A stretch of 64,000 nucleotides of DNA from Ciona intestinalis (Eukaryota > Chordata > Ascidiacea > Phlebobranchia > Cionidae). Shown piece by piece: positions 36,164 through 47,801 of the stretch (position 1 is its first letter; the number at the start of each line of letters is the position of its first letter). The DNA lies in NCBI RefSeq assembly GCF_000224145.3, contig NC_020169.2, forward strand, positions 3,740,957 to 3,804,956, read 5' to 3'. The position numbers and the translations under genes were made by a program. Below the pieces are notes generated by a model. The model was not told the origin of the DNA and ran no database searches. It saw only the letters and a list, made by a program, of their open reading frames with translations.

Positions 36164-39100
36164 CTACAAACTCCGAACAGCGTTCTCAAAAACTTGTTGA
36201 TGTGCTTCTGCAGCCTGTTTATCTCTCTTGGCTGTCACTTTTTGGAACAATTGCACCAGCTGGTCGGTCGTTATCTTTGATACTGTTGGATCATCTTGCA
36301 TCCCCGCCATCAATTGCCTAGCAATAATATAACAAAAAATAAGCAAAATTATGAACAAACCACTTGGTAAATATAAAGTAAGGCAACGCATGTATACAGA
36401 GGTTTACAGCTTGCAATTTCATTTACCAACAAAAGTAAACTATCCTTTTTAAAGTCACACATCAAACAACATAAGTTTTACGTGTTGAGTCTCTTCATAT
36501 GTTCATTCATCTCAACTCCCTCCATTCTCTCATACACTCTTTTAATGAATGCAAGTCTCTTATTAAGTCCAACTTTTACTGCAAATGAGTATCGACCACC
36601 AAGGAAATTTATACTTGGTGGATGGGCAGCATGTTCTATGTTATCTGCCATAGGAAACAGCAATAATTAACTTTTAAGTATTAATAAATTCTGTAAAATT
36701 TATGAAATTATTATCAAAGTGCTGGTAAATTGGACTAGTTAAATTGAATAGCCTATACGTTTATGTTTAGCACTTACTTTTAAACACAACAAGTCGACCA
36801 AATTTTGGAGCAACAGCAGCTATTGATTCGTAAACTTCACCACCTCGTCCAATATAACCAAGCACACCATCATCTTTCTTCATCACAACCCACGTTGTCT
36901 CTCCATATTCATTCGGAGTCAAACCCTCACTGAGGTATAGCAGAAGCGTAAACTCATCCTATAAAAGTTTCCAGTACTTACCAATACACAGACATCTTAA
37001 TGACACTGCAATATGGATCTACATAAGTTTGTACAGCTCCAATGCATACATTACCAAGAACATCATTGTTGGATCTATTGGCAACACAAACTACTTACTT
37101 GGTGAAGTTCTGCATCCGGATGTATACGAGTATGATCAGCAGTTCTTACATAATTAAGTGCAACATCATATGGATACCAATCCGTTTTGTTGGAGATAAA
37201 TTTTAAAACCCCTTGCAAACGTGGCCACATACCAGTTGAAATAAATCTATCCACCTAAAAATAAGTTTCTCATAAGTAACATATTCGTGTCTGTACATCG
37301 CCATGGTTAAGTGCTTTTAGAGCTGTAACTGTAGGATATCAGGTTTAATGCTTGATGTTTTTTACCACTGTGTTCTTGGGCAAGACACCTAACAGGCAGT
37401 GCCAAGGGGTCGATATCACACATACAGGTGTATGACATATAACACCCATAACAGGTATTGTGCCCCACAAGAAAATTATTAGTGCTATCCATTTATGTTT
37501 AAGTATAATGTTTTCATTACTACTCTTTATTGTAAATTGCAATTTATAAATAGGTTTGATAAACAACTTACATCCATTGCAGCCATCCACTGCACATTGT
37601 CATGACCTTCTGAAGGCTCAGAATCAAAACCATTTACCACGGCATTGTATTTCCAAATATGAGATCTCCAAGCTTTTAGCTCATCAACAGTAAACAAATC
37701 ATCAAATATATGAATGGGTCTGCAGGGTAAATACAGTTAAAAACCGTTTTAATATTTAACGGATAATAAAAGGATTCAATCAACAAACAGTTAAGAGTTA
37801 ACTTAGAAAAATACTTTAAATAGGCAATAAAGCCGAAACTTACCTAGTCTCCATTCCGTCATAAAAAGACCTATGCAAACATTGCTCGTAATTTATTTTA
37901 CGTCCAGCATCTTCGTTTGTGAATTTGAAACTTCCAAACTGCTCGAGAAACTCAGATCTTGGCATTGCAATTGATGCAGGTGTAATAATTTCTGTTTTAA
38001 CAAATTAGATTAAATTTTTATGTTTAACTTTTAAACATTCATTTTTGATGCACTTTATAACCAGTAAGCATTCGACTTACAGTTAACAAATATAATAATA
38101 GGCTGATAAAAATTTGTCTCAGAGGTTAAATTTACCACTTAAATGTTCATTACAGAAATATACTTTGTATACTTCGGTGTTATAAGGAATAAATAAGTAA
38201 AACAGTTTAAAAATGTTTTTTTTTTTTACTAATTAATATTAACTAAAGGCTGATACCACACCACAGTAAGTAATGTAGGAGGGTCAGCAGCTGTTGCCTA
38301 TTGTGAATTTCCTGCCATTTCCTGGATGGCTTGAATGGAAAACCAAACCATGCTCTATCACGATTTGCTTCCTAACAGAAGCTGTACCATGTTTTAGTTT
38401 TTTTTGCTACAAAATTATGAAATAACAACCAAGGATCAAACTATTTGTTTTACAACTTCTACAATAACACAAACAATTTCTGCTGGCAAAATATTTATAC
38501 ATTGTAAATAATATAGCATACCTTCATTACTTTCCATATCAGTTGTCATGACAACATGCAACAGCATCAAATGTTGGAAAAAGTTAACGCTCGGTGCTCG
38601 GAACAAAACTGTGTGACATGCTGGCCACAAGGTGGCTCGAAAACCATGAGGATGAACAGTTTCAGTGACTTCAAGTCGAGATTCATTGCTCATGTTTGGA
38701 TTCCTACTCATGGCGTAGAAGGAAAGCTAAAAAATCAGGCAAATTCAATTATCATACCAACTTGTCTAGTTGTCTCAATGTGGGACCCCTATAGGACCCA
38801 TATCACAAAGAATATATTTACTTTGAAAACAACAACAACGTCTACACACAACATACTGATACAGTTATTACTCTAAAATGTAACATGCTTACTTGTCCAT
38901 AGCTGTTCAGTTTGAAAATGTCTGTCAGGAAAAATGTAAGGACAAAGCGATTCTTCCCACAAAATTTACTCTGCTGTGGAGGTATTGCATCCAATGCTCT
39001 CAGTAAGTTAACCTCAACATAACTGATTTTCACCTAAAGCGTTAAAAATTAACTTTACAACATTTGTAGCCTTTATTGTGTACAATATATAGGTTAGAGT

Positions 39101-39804
39101 CTTATCTGCATATTGGTTATTAATCTTATGATCCATAGCTTAAACCAAAATCATGAAAATTAAAACTGTTTGATTGTTATGTTAGTTTATAAACAAAAAT
39201 CACCTTTTTTTCAAGTGATTGTTCCACCATGGGTTTAATGTTGTTCCAAACCACAGTTTTTTCCATTACATCTTTTGAAAATTCAGAAACCCAAGGGGCA
39301 CTTCCAAAATTCCAGTCTTTATTTTCTTTTGAATAGTTCTGTAAAAGTTTATAAATAATTGAATGTATACATTTTTAATCAAAAGCTCAGTAAAATAAGG
39401 TATATCTAAAATGTTCATGCAAAAATCGAATGTGTAACTCAGGATTTGTTTACCTGATGTGCAAATACAAAATCCGAGTCGTGAGATTTGACCAGCTCAG
39501 GTAATAGGGCATAGTCCTCATATCTTATTGCGTTGTCAATAACCCACGCTTTGTGGTTGTCTCCGATATCCAACACTCGGGTGATTTCCATCGCCGGTTG
39601 TTCATCTGTGGGTTTAAATACATGCCGTTCTTCGTCGCTGTCGGCATCTCTTGGATCTGCCTGGTCTTTTAAAGTGACGTACTGCAATAGTTCAATCGTT
39701 ATAATCGTTCCATAAATGCTAAACTGTAATCTACATACCCGTCCGCATTTTACAACTTCTATGAAAACGACGAACACAACTGCCGACTGCACAAGTATGT
39801 TCAT
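36164..39804 (-). CDS. Secreted protein with two 2OG-Fe(II) oxygenase-like halves, paralogue B
   Basis: Eleven exons with the same phases as copy A give 574 residues: 39739-39804, 39454-39681, 39204-39338, 38893-39033, 38522-38726, 37844-37991, 37572-37719, 37099-37254, 36778-36958, 36482-36644 and 36164-36317. A signal peptide (MNILVQSAVVFVVFIEVVKC) is followed by an acidic stretch, then AWVIDNAIRYEDY. The C-terminal half keeps HTRIHPDAE, LLLYLSEGLTPNEYGETTWV, VAPKFGRLVVF and NIEHAAHPP with GGRYSFAVKV, so the iron triad and the 2OG-binding Arg are in place. The N-terminal half has FCGKNRFVLTFF where the metal motif would be expected. Exon 5 is nearly identical to that of copies A and C, and exon 9 to that of copy C. 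It is divergent from BORCS7. Confidence 0.82.
37335..37400 (+). repeat. SINE core remnant
   Basis: CACTGTGTTCTTGGGCAAGA followed by CACCTAAC matches the SINE core, inside an intron of paralogue B. Confidence 0.45.
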
Positions 39805-40489
39805 ATTAAAACTTACTGCGACCCCCGTCTGAAAGAAGTATAGATATGTATTTCTTTTCGTTAAACACTTTCTTGCCTATATTTTAACTTTACACTGCAA
39901 AACCGCACAGCTTCCTTAATCTGCTTCTCGCAGTTTCCTAATCACGCATCCACACCACAGTTTGTGAGTTTCCTTGAATCTCTGGTCTACGCATCGCAAG
40001 TCACGTAGACGTTATTTACGCAAAGCATAAAACGGAAATTCATCCATAAACCATTATGGTGGAACCAAGAGAGTGCTATGGTGAGACGAATCGCACAACC
40101 AAATAATCGTCAATTTCCATTTAAAATGTAATTTTTTGTCATGAATGCCAAAATATCGAGTTGGTACACAACTAAATGTAACTCCTATCCTATTTGATTA
40201 ACATCACAGACCGTGGCTGGTTCGTACTTTAAGCTACCAGCAGAATTAAACGATTCAACTCACATCCAAGTGTGCAGCATGCGTGATTGTAAAATCAACA
40301 AATGGAACAAATTTTTCAAATCAATAGTTTGTCAAATCTTCTGTTAAATAAGAGCTTTTTACCTGGGGTAGAAGTCGAATTACACAGCTACAGTAGTATT
40401 TCTATGAAATATTTGTTTATACCCGAACCAGTGTCGCGTGAAGTGCTGTTTTACGACGCTTAGAGGTAAAACTTGTTCGTGCTTGTGTA
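39805..40489. promoter_or_regulatory. Divergent promoter region, paralogue B / BORCS7 unit
   Basis: The 685 bases between two divergent start codons must carry the promoter of paralogue B and that of the BORCS7/LYR/CAAP1 unit. No specific element was identified. Confidence 0.4.
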
Positions 40490-41231
40490 ATGAATTCAAA
40501 CCTTCCGCCAAATACTGCGAAACTGCAACTTGCGAACAGTTCTCAGGTCAACGTGTCAGATATTACCACCGTTGTCAACCAAATATTAAAGGTATGTCAC
40601 TTCAACTTACCACAGTATAGTAGTTGATTTGCACAATTAGTGTTCACTGTTTATAATGTACGGATTGTTTTGAGCACCCTGTAATAGTTCTTTAGCTGGT
40701 GACCAGTAAAATATTTAGTCTTTGTTTTGCTGTATATTCTTTATTTGTAATAAGTTGGGCGTTTGGTCGCATGATAACTTTGAAAAGATCCAATGAACAC
40801 AAGACCAAAACTTCACTTGTCACCTGTTAAAAGAAGACCAAAGCATCCTGGTTCCTGTGCTTAATTTTGGTGCATGTGCTGATACAACTTTTTGCTTATC
40901 TCAGGGCAGCAACAGTGCAGTTATCTTGGGTAAAGCACAACAGAACCTTGTGACCTCTGAAACCAATATAAACAGCAGTGTACAAACCTTTCACAAATTA
41001 TCTGCTCTGGTTACACATCTGAACTACCAGCAAGAAGCTATTACAAAGAGCATCAAGCAAACAGAGTTGGTAACAGCTCAACTCGGTGGGATTACTCATT
41101 TGTTAGGCAACAGTAATTCTAATTGGTTAGTTTTTATATTAATTATAATGTATGTTAAAAGATAGTGAATTTATTGAATATATATTGATACTTTTTGTAT
41201 TTACAACTCATTTTCTGTTTTTTTTCACAGA
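40490..41231 (+). CDS. BORCS7: BORC complex subunit 7; first cistron of a polycistronic unit
   Basis: A small coiled-coil subunit of the BORC complex, which couples lysosomes to Arl8 and kinesin movement. Exon 1 is 40490-40591, ending NQILK. Exon 2 is 40905-41125, with VILGKAQQNLVTSETNI and LSALVTHLNYQQEAI, which align with human BORCS7 (LGQAARNMVLQED, ITTHLQYQQEAI). The donor after AATTG at 41125 and the acceptor before ATATGG at 41231 create the stop: TG at the end of one exon and A at the start of the next make TGA. This gives 107 residues, close to the human length (about 105). If the intron is kept, the frame runs on to a TAG at 41163-41165 and adds a hydrophobic tail. After splicing, the next start codon lies one base past this stop. 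Confidence 0.88.
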
Positions 41232-41232
41232 T

Positions 41233-41445
41233 ATGGTGCAGTGGTCCCGCACAGCAGTATTGCAACTTTATAGAACATTACTGCAGCGATCTCATACACT
41301 TAAATACACTGACAAAAATCATTACAAAGGAGTTATTCGGGCAGAGTTTGAAAAGTACAAAACTCTCACGGATCAAGAAGAGAAGCAACACCAACTTGAC
41401 AAAGGCAATTTTTACTTAAAAAACGAGCGAGGAGAGTTGGTTTAA
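41233..41445 (+). CDS. LYR-motif microprotein like that encoded upstream of MIEF1
   Basis: A 70-residue protein starting MVQWSRTAVLQLYRTLLQ. It aligns without gaps over its whole length with the 70-residue microprotein encoded in the 5' leader of vertebrate MIEF1 mRNA (MIEF1-MP; MAPWSREAVLSLYRALLR...). Shared blocks are WSR-AVL-LYR-LL, YTD and QL-KG. LYR proteins bind the mitochondrial acyl carrier protein; MIEF1-MP has been linked to mitochondrial ribosome assembly. Here its neighbours differ: the BORCS7 stop lies one base upstream after splicing, and the CAAP1 ATG is 17 bases after its TAA in the same exon, in another frame. No splice acceptor lies between its stop and the CAAP1 ATG. Translation of all three from one mRNA is therefore likely but inferred. 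Confidence 0.9.
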   Translation: MVQWSRTAVLQLYRTLLQRSHTLKYTDKNHYKGVIRAEFEKYKTLTDQEEKQHQLDKGNFYLKNERGELV

Positions 41446-41462
41446 AATCACTGTTACAAACA

Positions 41463-43371
41463 ATGTCAGCTTATAGACAGGCAATGTTGTCTGTTGCTCC
41501 TGAAAGACTTGAACAATTTTCATTGGCAATGAAACAAAATATTGGAGAGAAATCAAGAAAAAAAGAGAGAAAGGATTCTGATCGATCTGAGAGAAGTAGG
41601 AAGCGAAAAAAATCTTCTCCTCCATCTTCAAAACATAAAAAGGTTGACTTTCAAAGTTTATTAGTGTTTTTTTTTGTTAGAATTTTTAACCATATCTAAT
41701 ACAAATAATACTCAGGCCTTAATTTCCTAGGAATTCTTTCATTATTAAAATACATTTCTAGAAATCGGAACAATCGAGCAAATCCAAGAAACGACCAACA
41801 AGTGAAAAAGAGAGAGATAAAAGCAAGAAAAAACGGAGCAAAGAGAAAAAGAAGAAAGAGAAAAGTGAAGATGAAGAAGAACCACTAACTGGTATATATG
41901 AGAGTTTGTTTTCCTGTCAACATTAGATTATTAAGTCTTCCTTCAGGTGACTCTGATATTGAAGATAATGGTCTAGATTTGCAAAATGTTCTTCACCCTC
42001 TTGCTTACCATGTAAAAGACAGAAAAGCATTAATGGCTCAGGTTTTTAAAATAGTCAATGTTCCGAAGTTCACAGCAATGTTGCCGGATATATTAAAGGA
42101 TATTCCCATTAACGAGTTACAAAAGCTTTGCTACAATAATCTTGAGGTAAGAAAACAACTTGTACAATAATTGTAGTTATGGTATAGCAGTATATTTAGT
42201 AGGTTGTGCATTTTGTTACTTTGTAAAAAGCTTGGCAAAAATATATAGCATTAATTCATGCATGTCTTCAGGTTATGTCCACAAAACGCATCCTGTGTGT
42301 ATTATCAGGAGATTAGATGCATTCCTCATCTGGTACAGAATCCAGTGAAGATGAAAGGGAGGCAGAAGCTCAACCAAAACTTGAAACTAAATCAAAAGAA
42401 TCCATTGTGCAGGTGACAGTTATTAAATTTCCTCACCATAATTTTTCTACCATGTATGTTATAATATCTCAAAATACAAAAGCTTGTAGAAAATACAACC
42501 ACAAAGTTTCTTTAAAGTAAAAGATGACATTTGTCATTTACTCAGCTGACAAACTTAGGATCCAAAACTTTCCTAATAGCAGTTGGAAACTAAATTGTAA
42601 TGTTTCAGACAAACTTTATTGATTCCACAACATCTTCTGGATGTGAAGTTCTCTCATTGCTTGCTGATGGATCAAAACGAGGTCAATCTCCTCCCGATCT
42701 TCTTGTTTCAACTTCTGCTCGCTCGCATGCGATAAGGGAGGATTCTTCAAGCTCTGAAGAATCAACCACTGTTGATGAAGAAGTGAAATTTGAGGTGGGT
42801 TGACAATATTTCATTTATTTTGGATGGTAATGCTCCAATTTTGGTACTAGTATAAATCCCAGGTCCCTTGCATGTGCTGTTGTTGGTGGTTGGTACACAT
42901 GTTAAACTTAAAATGTTGGAGTATTATCATAGCGACATTTTTTTTAGAAAATTGTTACTGCATCAAGTTCTGCTCCAATCCCTCCAGCAGAAGATGAACT
43001 TGAAACTGTGGAGGATATTGTTGAAATTGAAGAGGAAGAAACAGAGTATCAGGTAACTATCCATGAGGCAAAGTATAACATTTTTGTGAATTTAAGATCT
43101 TAGAAAATACTGAAATGTGAATTCTAAAATGCAGTCATTACCTTGGTATAGCATTGTAGTATAAATGATTTTTGTTTCCTAACTTATGTACTCTTTTTAT
43201 CCTCAGGACATGGTTGATGCATTGCTGGAGGAAGGTCTTCCACAACAGAATGCCCAGGAAGAGGTGGTGCAGGAAGAAAAACAACTTTCGCAACTTGAGA
43301 TACTTGAACTACAACTACGTGCACGCGCAATTAAATCGTTAATGCGGAATGTACAGTCAAGCACAGACTAA
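41463..43371 (+). CDS. CAAP1: Caspase activity and apoptosis inhibitor 1, with an in-frame TAG
   Basis: Exons 41463-41642, 41762-41891, 41947-42146, 42272-42412, 42609-42794, 42948-43052 and 43207-43371. A Lys/Arg/Ser-rich N-terminal region (KSKKKRSKEKKKKEK) suggests nuclear localisation. The core DSDIEDNGLDLQNVLHPL ... AMLPDILKDIPINELQKLC aligns with human CAAP1 (LEEGGLDLTVSLKPV, MLPDVLKNCSIEEIKKLC). The C-terminus LEILELQLRARAIKSLMRN matches LELLELEMRARAIKALMK. At 42314-42316, after STKRILCVLSGD (human SEKKILKILEGD), a TAG lies in frame and the same frame continues as MHSSSGTESSEDERE to the conserved C-terminus. It could be a sequence error, a polymorphism, alternative splicing or read-through. 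A polyadenylation signal (AATAAA) follows near 43492. Confidence 0.9.
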
Positions 43372-43825
43372 TTGAACTACAATCATGAATATTTGTTTTT
43401 AACGTAATTTTACCACAGTGTATTGCTTGTCATTGTGTATTATAACAGTTGATTTTCAAAGCAATTTCACTGCGAACAGTTCTAATGTGAAAATAAAAGT
43501 TTTTCAGAATTTGCTTTAATATTGGTTATTGTACACCAGCTAAAAGGTTTATTCACTTCTGCCTGTTTGTTCTGGATGTCCCTCACTGTGCTACACACCA
43601 TTGATGTTGAGTATTCAATTCCCGATTGCTGTATGGATTATAGGAGGATATCGGCTGGGTCAAATTTCTCAGGAAGTCATTGTAGTCACTGCAAGCTTTC
43701 AAAGCAACATAACACCATTCATATGGAGTCTACTGTCTTTGCTAATATGTTATTTTGTTACTTACATACTTTTATTTTTTGCAGAATTTGCTTGATGTTT
43801 TGGAATTGTGAAACATTACAGAGTA
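43372..43825. other. Gap between CAAP1 and paralogue C
   Basis: Contains the CAAP1 3' end and probably the promoter of paralogue C. Several overlapping short frames here show no family motif. Confidence 0.4.
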
Positions 43826-46800
43826 ATGAGTTATTTATTAAATCAAAGATTATCTGCAGGAATTGTGATATTTTTATGCTTAACTTCAGTCATCAGCAAT
43901 CAACAGGTAGCAGATGTTGTTAACTAAGTACCTATTTAATACTTCACTGATATTTTGTTAATAGAATAAATTTGCCAAACTGCTGCAACGACCAATTATA
44001 CAAGTAAAGAATGCAGAAGATGTCAGAACAGCTTATGATCCAAACCAGTTTGATTTTGAACCAATCAAGCAAGCTCCAATGCAAATATCAAAAGTATTGA
44101 ACATTGGTGATGGTAATAAAGCTTGGGTGATTGATAATGCAGTTGCATTTAAAGATTTCATGCAGTTTAAGGAACATGTTCGAAGTGGTGACACAGACTT
44201 CACATTTGCACATCAAGTAATTGCAAAGACATTTTTTATGATGTATAGATAGTTTATATTTATTAATACCCGTACTTTTTTCTTTCTACCTGTAAAGCAG
44301 TGGTCATATTATAACATTTTTAGTTTTATTAATTTAAAAAAGAACATAAGTTTATTTTTAGAACTTTTCTAAACTGAACAACCAGAGTTGGAATGCACAA
44401 AGTGCTCCTTGGATCAGAGAAATGAATTTGACAACTTTTCGTGAAAGCAAAGTGTGGAAAAGGTTACAGCCATTTGTAGAAGAAATACTGGGAAAAAAGG
44501 TGCGAAACCATGCTTACTTAACACAGCAATGTACAGAGCTAGATTGCTACATTCTTAGCAAGTTTCATAGCAGTGTATTACAACTTAATTACATTTTTTG
44601 TTTAATGTTTTTGTATATACCTCTTAAGTTGATGCTCTTCTAACAGGTCAACTTGCAATATTCCGAAATAGATTTCATCAGATGTTTAGACCCAATGAAG
44701 CCAATGACAAGTCCCTTTTGTGGAGCCAACAAGTACATTCTCTCATTCTTTGTCACTGACACATTTAAACTAAATAGTTATGGACAAGTAAGATATATAT
44801 TTTCAAAATAAAGAGTGAGGAGGGGATTTAAATCTTATTATATGAAAAAAATATCTGCTATAGTATGTATACCCATGTAACTTATCATAGCCTAAGACAA
44901 GCTTGGCATCAATAAATGTTAATGACCTGATTTTTCAGCTTTCTTTCTACGCCATGAGTAGAAATCCAAACATGAGCAATAATTCTCAACTTGAAGTCAC
45001 TGAAACTGTTCATCCTCATGGTTTTCGAGCCACCTTGTGGCCAGCATGTCACACAGTTTTGTTCCGAGCACCGAGCGTTAACTTTTTCCAGCATCTGATG
45101 CTGTTGCATGTTGTCATGACAACTGATCTTAACAGTGATGAGGGTAATATAATAATAGCTGGATTCTTTTGATTTATTTTCCACTCACAAACTAGCAGTA
45201 ACATTTTTATTATTTTTACTTTAGATGTTAACTTAACCACACTAAACGGTCAACTGCCGAAACAAATATTGACCTTGTAACAAAATACAGTGTTAATAAC
45301 TATTTGCTAAGTTAACTGTATTTTTTGAAGATGCCTGATTTCCTTTACTTCTGCATTTAGTGGTAACTTCTCCAGCATCATTTGCAAGCAATAAAATTAC
45401 TGCGATGCAAGAATTTGGAAACTTCAAATTCCTGAATGAAGACAGAAACAGGGTTATCGATTATGGAAAACACTTGACCAGAACTCTATATGATGGAACT
45501 AAAAACAGGTGACTAATGGGGTTTGTTAAATCTGATTTTTAATTTATTATAAATGTACTGACCTTTACTTTTATGGTTTCAGTATTGCATTTGCAAATAA
45601 TTGTGAGCCGGGATAAAATTTTACTGATCTAACATAGTCTACAAAAAAGGTTGTACTGATGACATGAATGCTACATGTATCTTCTTATACTATTTCTTCC
45701 ATTGTTTTAAAACAGTTATTATATTGCAGCTACCCACATATATTTGGGATGCATCACTTGTGTTAACAAATTCAAACAAACTATATTTTATTTATAATGC
45801 TATGCACTGATGCTGTGAATTTATCATCAGTGCAACTTCATTGATTAACATTATTTCACATCGAAAAGTGAAAGTTTATTCAAAGTTTTCTTTAGACCAA
45901 TTTATATCTTCGATGATTTATTCACTTTGAATGAGTTGATACAATGGAGGTCACATCTTTGCAAAGCAAATGCTCATCTTAACGGATTTGATGCAGAACC
46001 ATCTGAAAGCCATGATAATGTGCAATGGATGAAATCATTAAGTGTAGGTTTTCTGAGCCACTGTGTTTATAACTATTGCATATTAGCATATAACAGTATA
46101 GTGAGATGTTTTATGTTAAATATTTGTATAAATTTACACAGACCACAAAAACATACTGTTAACAATGCTGCAACTTTAATTATTGATATTTATTTCTGTA
46201 AAAGTATTTTGTTAAATTTTATTATGTGTTATCTAGCCAGAAAAGTTTCTAAGGACAAGCATGTGGCCAAGATTACAAAGTTTCATGAAGTATGTTGACA
46301 ATTCAAGCAATTGGTTTCCCTATGATGTTGCATTAAACTATATCCGAGCTGCAGATCATACAAGGATTCATCCAGATGCAAGAAATAATGAGGTACCTTA
46401 AGATATCATTCAGTGTTTTATCACTCAAGGTTTAATATAGGCAGTAGAACATCACAAAATTGGATTTAAGTGGTCAAAAAGACATATTAGCATGAGTTAC
46501 TACATACACAAAGTAATGTTTAACTTTTAAACAATGGCACACTACATCATGACACCAAATTACACAATGGTGAAATCCATAATATCCGTTAGTTACTAAA
46601 TTTTATTCTTTTAAACATATAATGATCTTTAAATAATGCCGCTTTTTTGCACCTTTTCTTCCCAGGAAGAATTTACACTTCTGCTATACCTCAGTGAGGG
46701 TTTGACTCCGAATGAATATGGAGAGACAGCGTGGGTTGTGATGAAGAAAGATGATGGTGTGCTTGGTTATATTGGACGAGGTGGTGAAGTTTACGAAACA

Positions 46801-47801
46801 ATAGCTGCTGTTGCTCCTAAGTTTGGACGATTGGTTGCCTTCAGAAGTAATTTCTTTTTTTTCTAAAATACCTATCTCTATAGTGGATGTGATTTGCGCG
46901 ATATAACCAAAATAATAGTTAATTAAGGAGTCGGGTTTCTAAGATCAGATTTAGAAACTGTAAATCAATTCAGATAACAATAATTAATTTATTGCAAACT
47001 AGGTTTCTTACAGTTTTTCCCAACCTTTAAGATAACATAAGTATCTGCTGACATCCAGTCCTGAAGTACAGCTTGCAAGGTATAGTGAATGATTTCCGTA
47101 TTTTTGTTTTTATCATTTTCTCCCCAGATAACATTGAACATTCTGCGCATCCTCCAAGCTCACTATACCTTGGTGGCAGGTTTTCATTTGCTGTTAAAGT
47201 TGCAAAAAATCGTCGCCTTGCTTACATAAAGCGATTGTATGAGTTAATGAGTGACTGGTCTGACCAGTTGAGTTCTCAAATGCAAATTTTAATGAGGTAT
47301 TTGTTCATAATAAGATTTTTTATTGCAGTCAAAGATAATGTCTTGGTACTTGTCGAAGTTAAATGTCTTTTTTCTACTCTCTTAAATCATTTATAAAAGT
47401 ATCAATCAAGTAATTAAAAGGCCAAACTTCAACCATGTTTACGTGTACCATATTCATCCAATTATAGAGATGCTGTAAGTAAAATTAATAGCTAAGATAT
47501 AAATGCTTACATTGTCTTTTTTTTTTGAAAACACTTCTTAATTTATTAATCTTTAAAACATGTTGAATATAACATGTTTAAACATGTTTACCTAACAATC
47601 AGTTTTTTGTTGTATTTTGTTAATATACTTGTAAAAAAAGTAATTTATTGATTTCTGACTTTTTCCAGGCAACTAATGTATGGAAAACATGACAATCCAT
47701 TAATTTCGAAACTTTCCGATGATTTTATAGAACAGTTGTTTCAAAAACTCACTAAAGAATCATCGGATATAGAGGAAGGTTATGTGGTTACTCAATTCTG
47801 A
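43826..47801 (+). CDS. Secreted protein with two 2OG-Fe(II) oxygenase-like halves, paralogue C
   Basis: Eleven exons give 583 residues: 43826-43906, 43965-44216, 44362-44499, 44647-44787, 44939-45143, 45361-45508, 45896-46043, 46237-46392, 46666-46846, 47128-47296 and 47669-47801. Exon 1 encodes MSYLLNQRLSAGIVIFLCLT..., signal-peptide-like, and was chosen because it joins in phase. The N-terminal half spans about residues 90-270 and lacks the HxD motif. The C-terminal half, about 275-515, has H416-P-D418 in HTRIHPDAR, the second strand LLLYLSEGLTPNEYGETAWV, the distal His in NIEHSAHPP (H488 or H491) and R501 in GGRFSFAVKV. Exon order and phases equal those of copies A and B, although the gene is in the opposite orientation, across the BORCS7/CAAP1 unit. 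The last exon is repeated after an assembly gap. Confidence 0.83.

Noticed and set aside
41152-41235. Upstream extension of the LYR microprotein into the preceding intron
   Set aside because: The extension is translated intron sequence; the 70-residue form from 41233 aligns end to end with the vertebrate protein.
43522-43923. 133-codon frame before paralogue C
   Set aside because: Overlaps the signal-peptide exon of paralogue C in a different frame and shows no motif.
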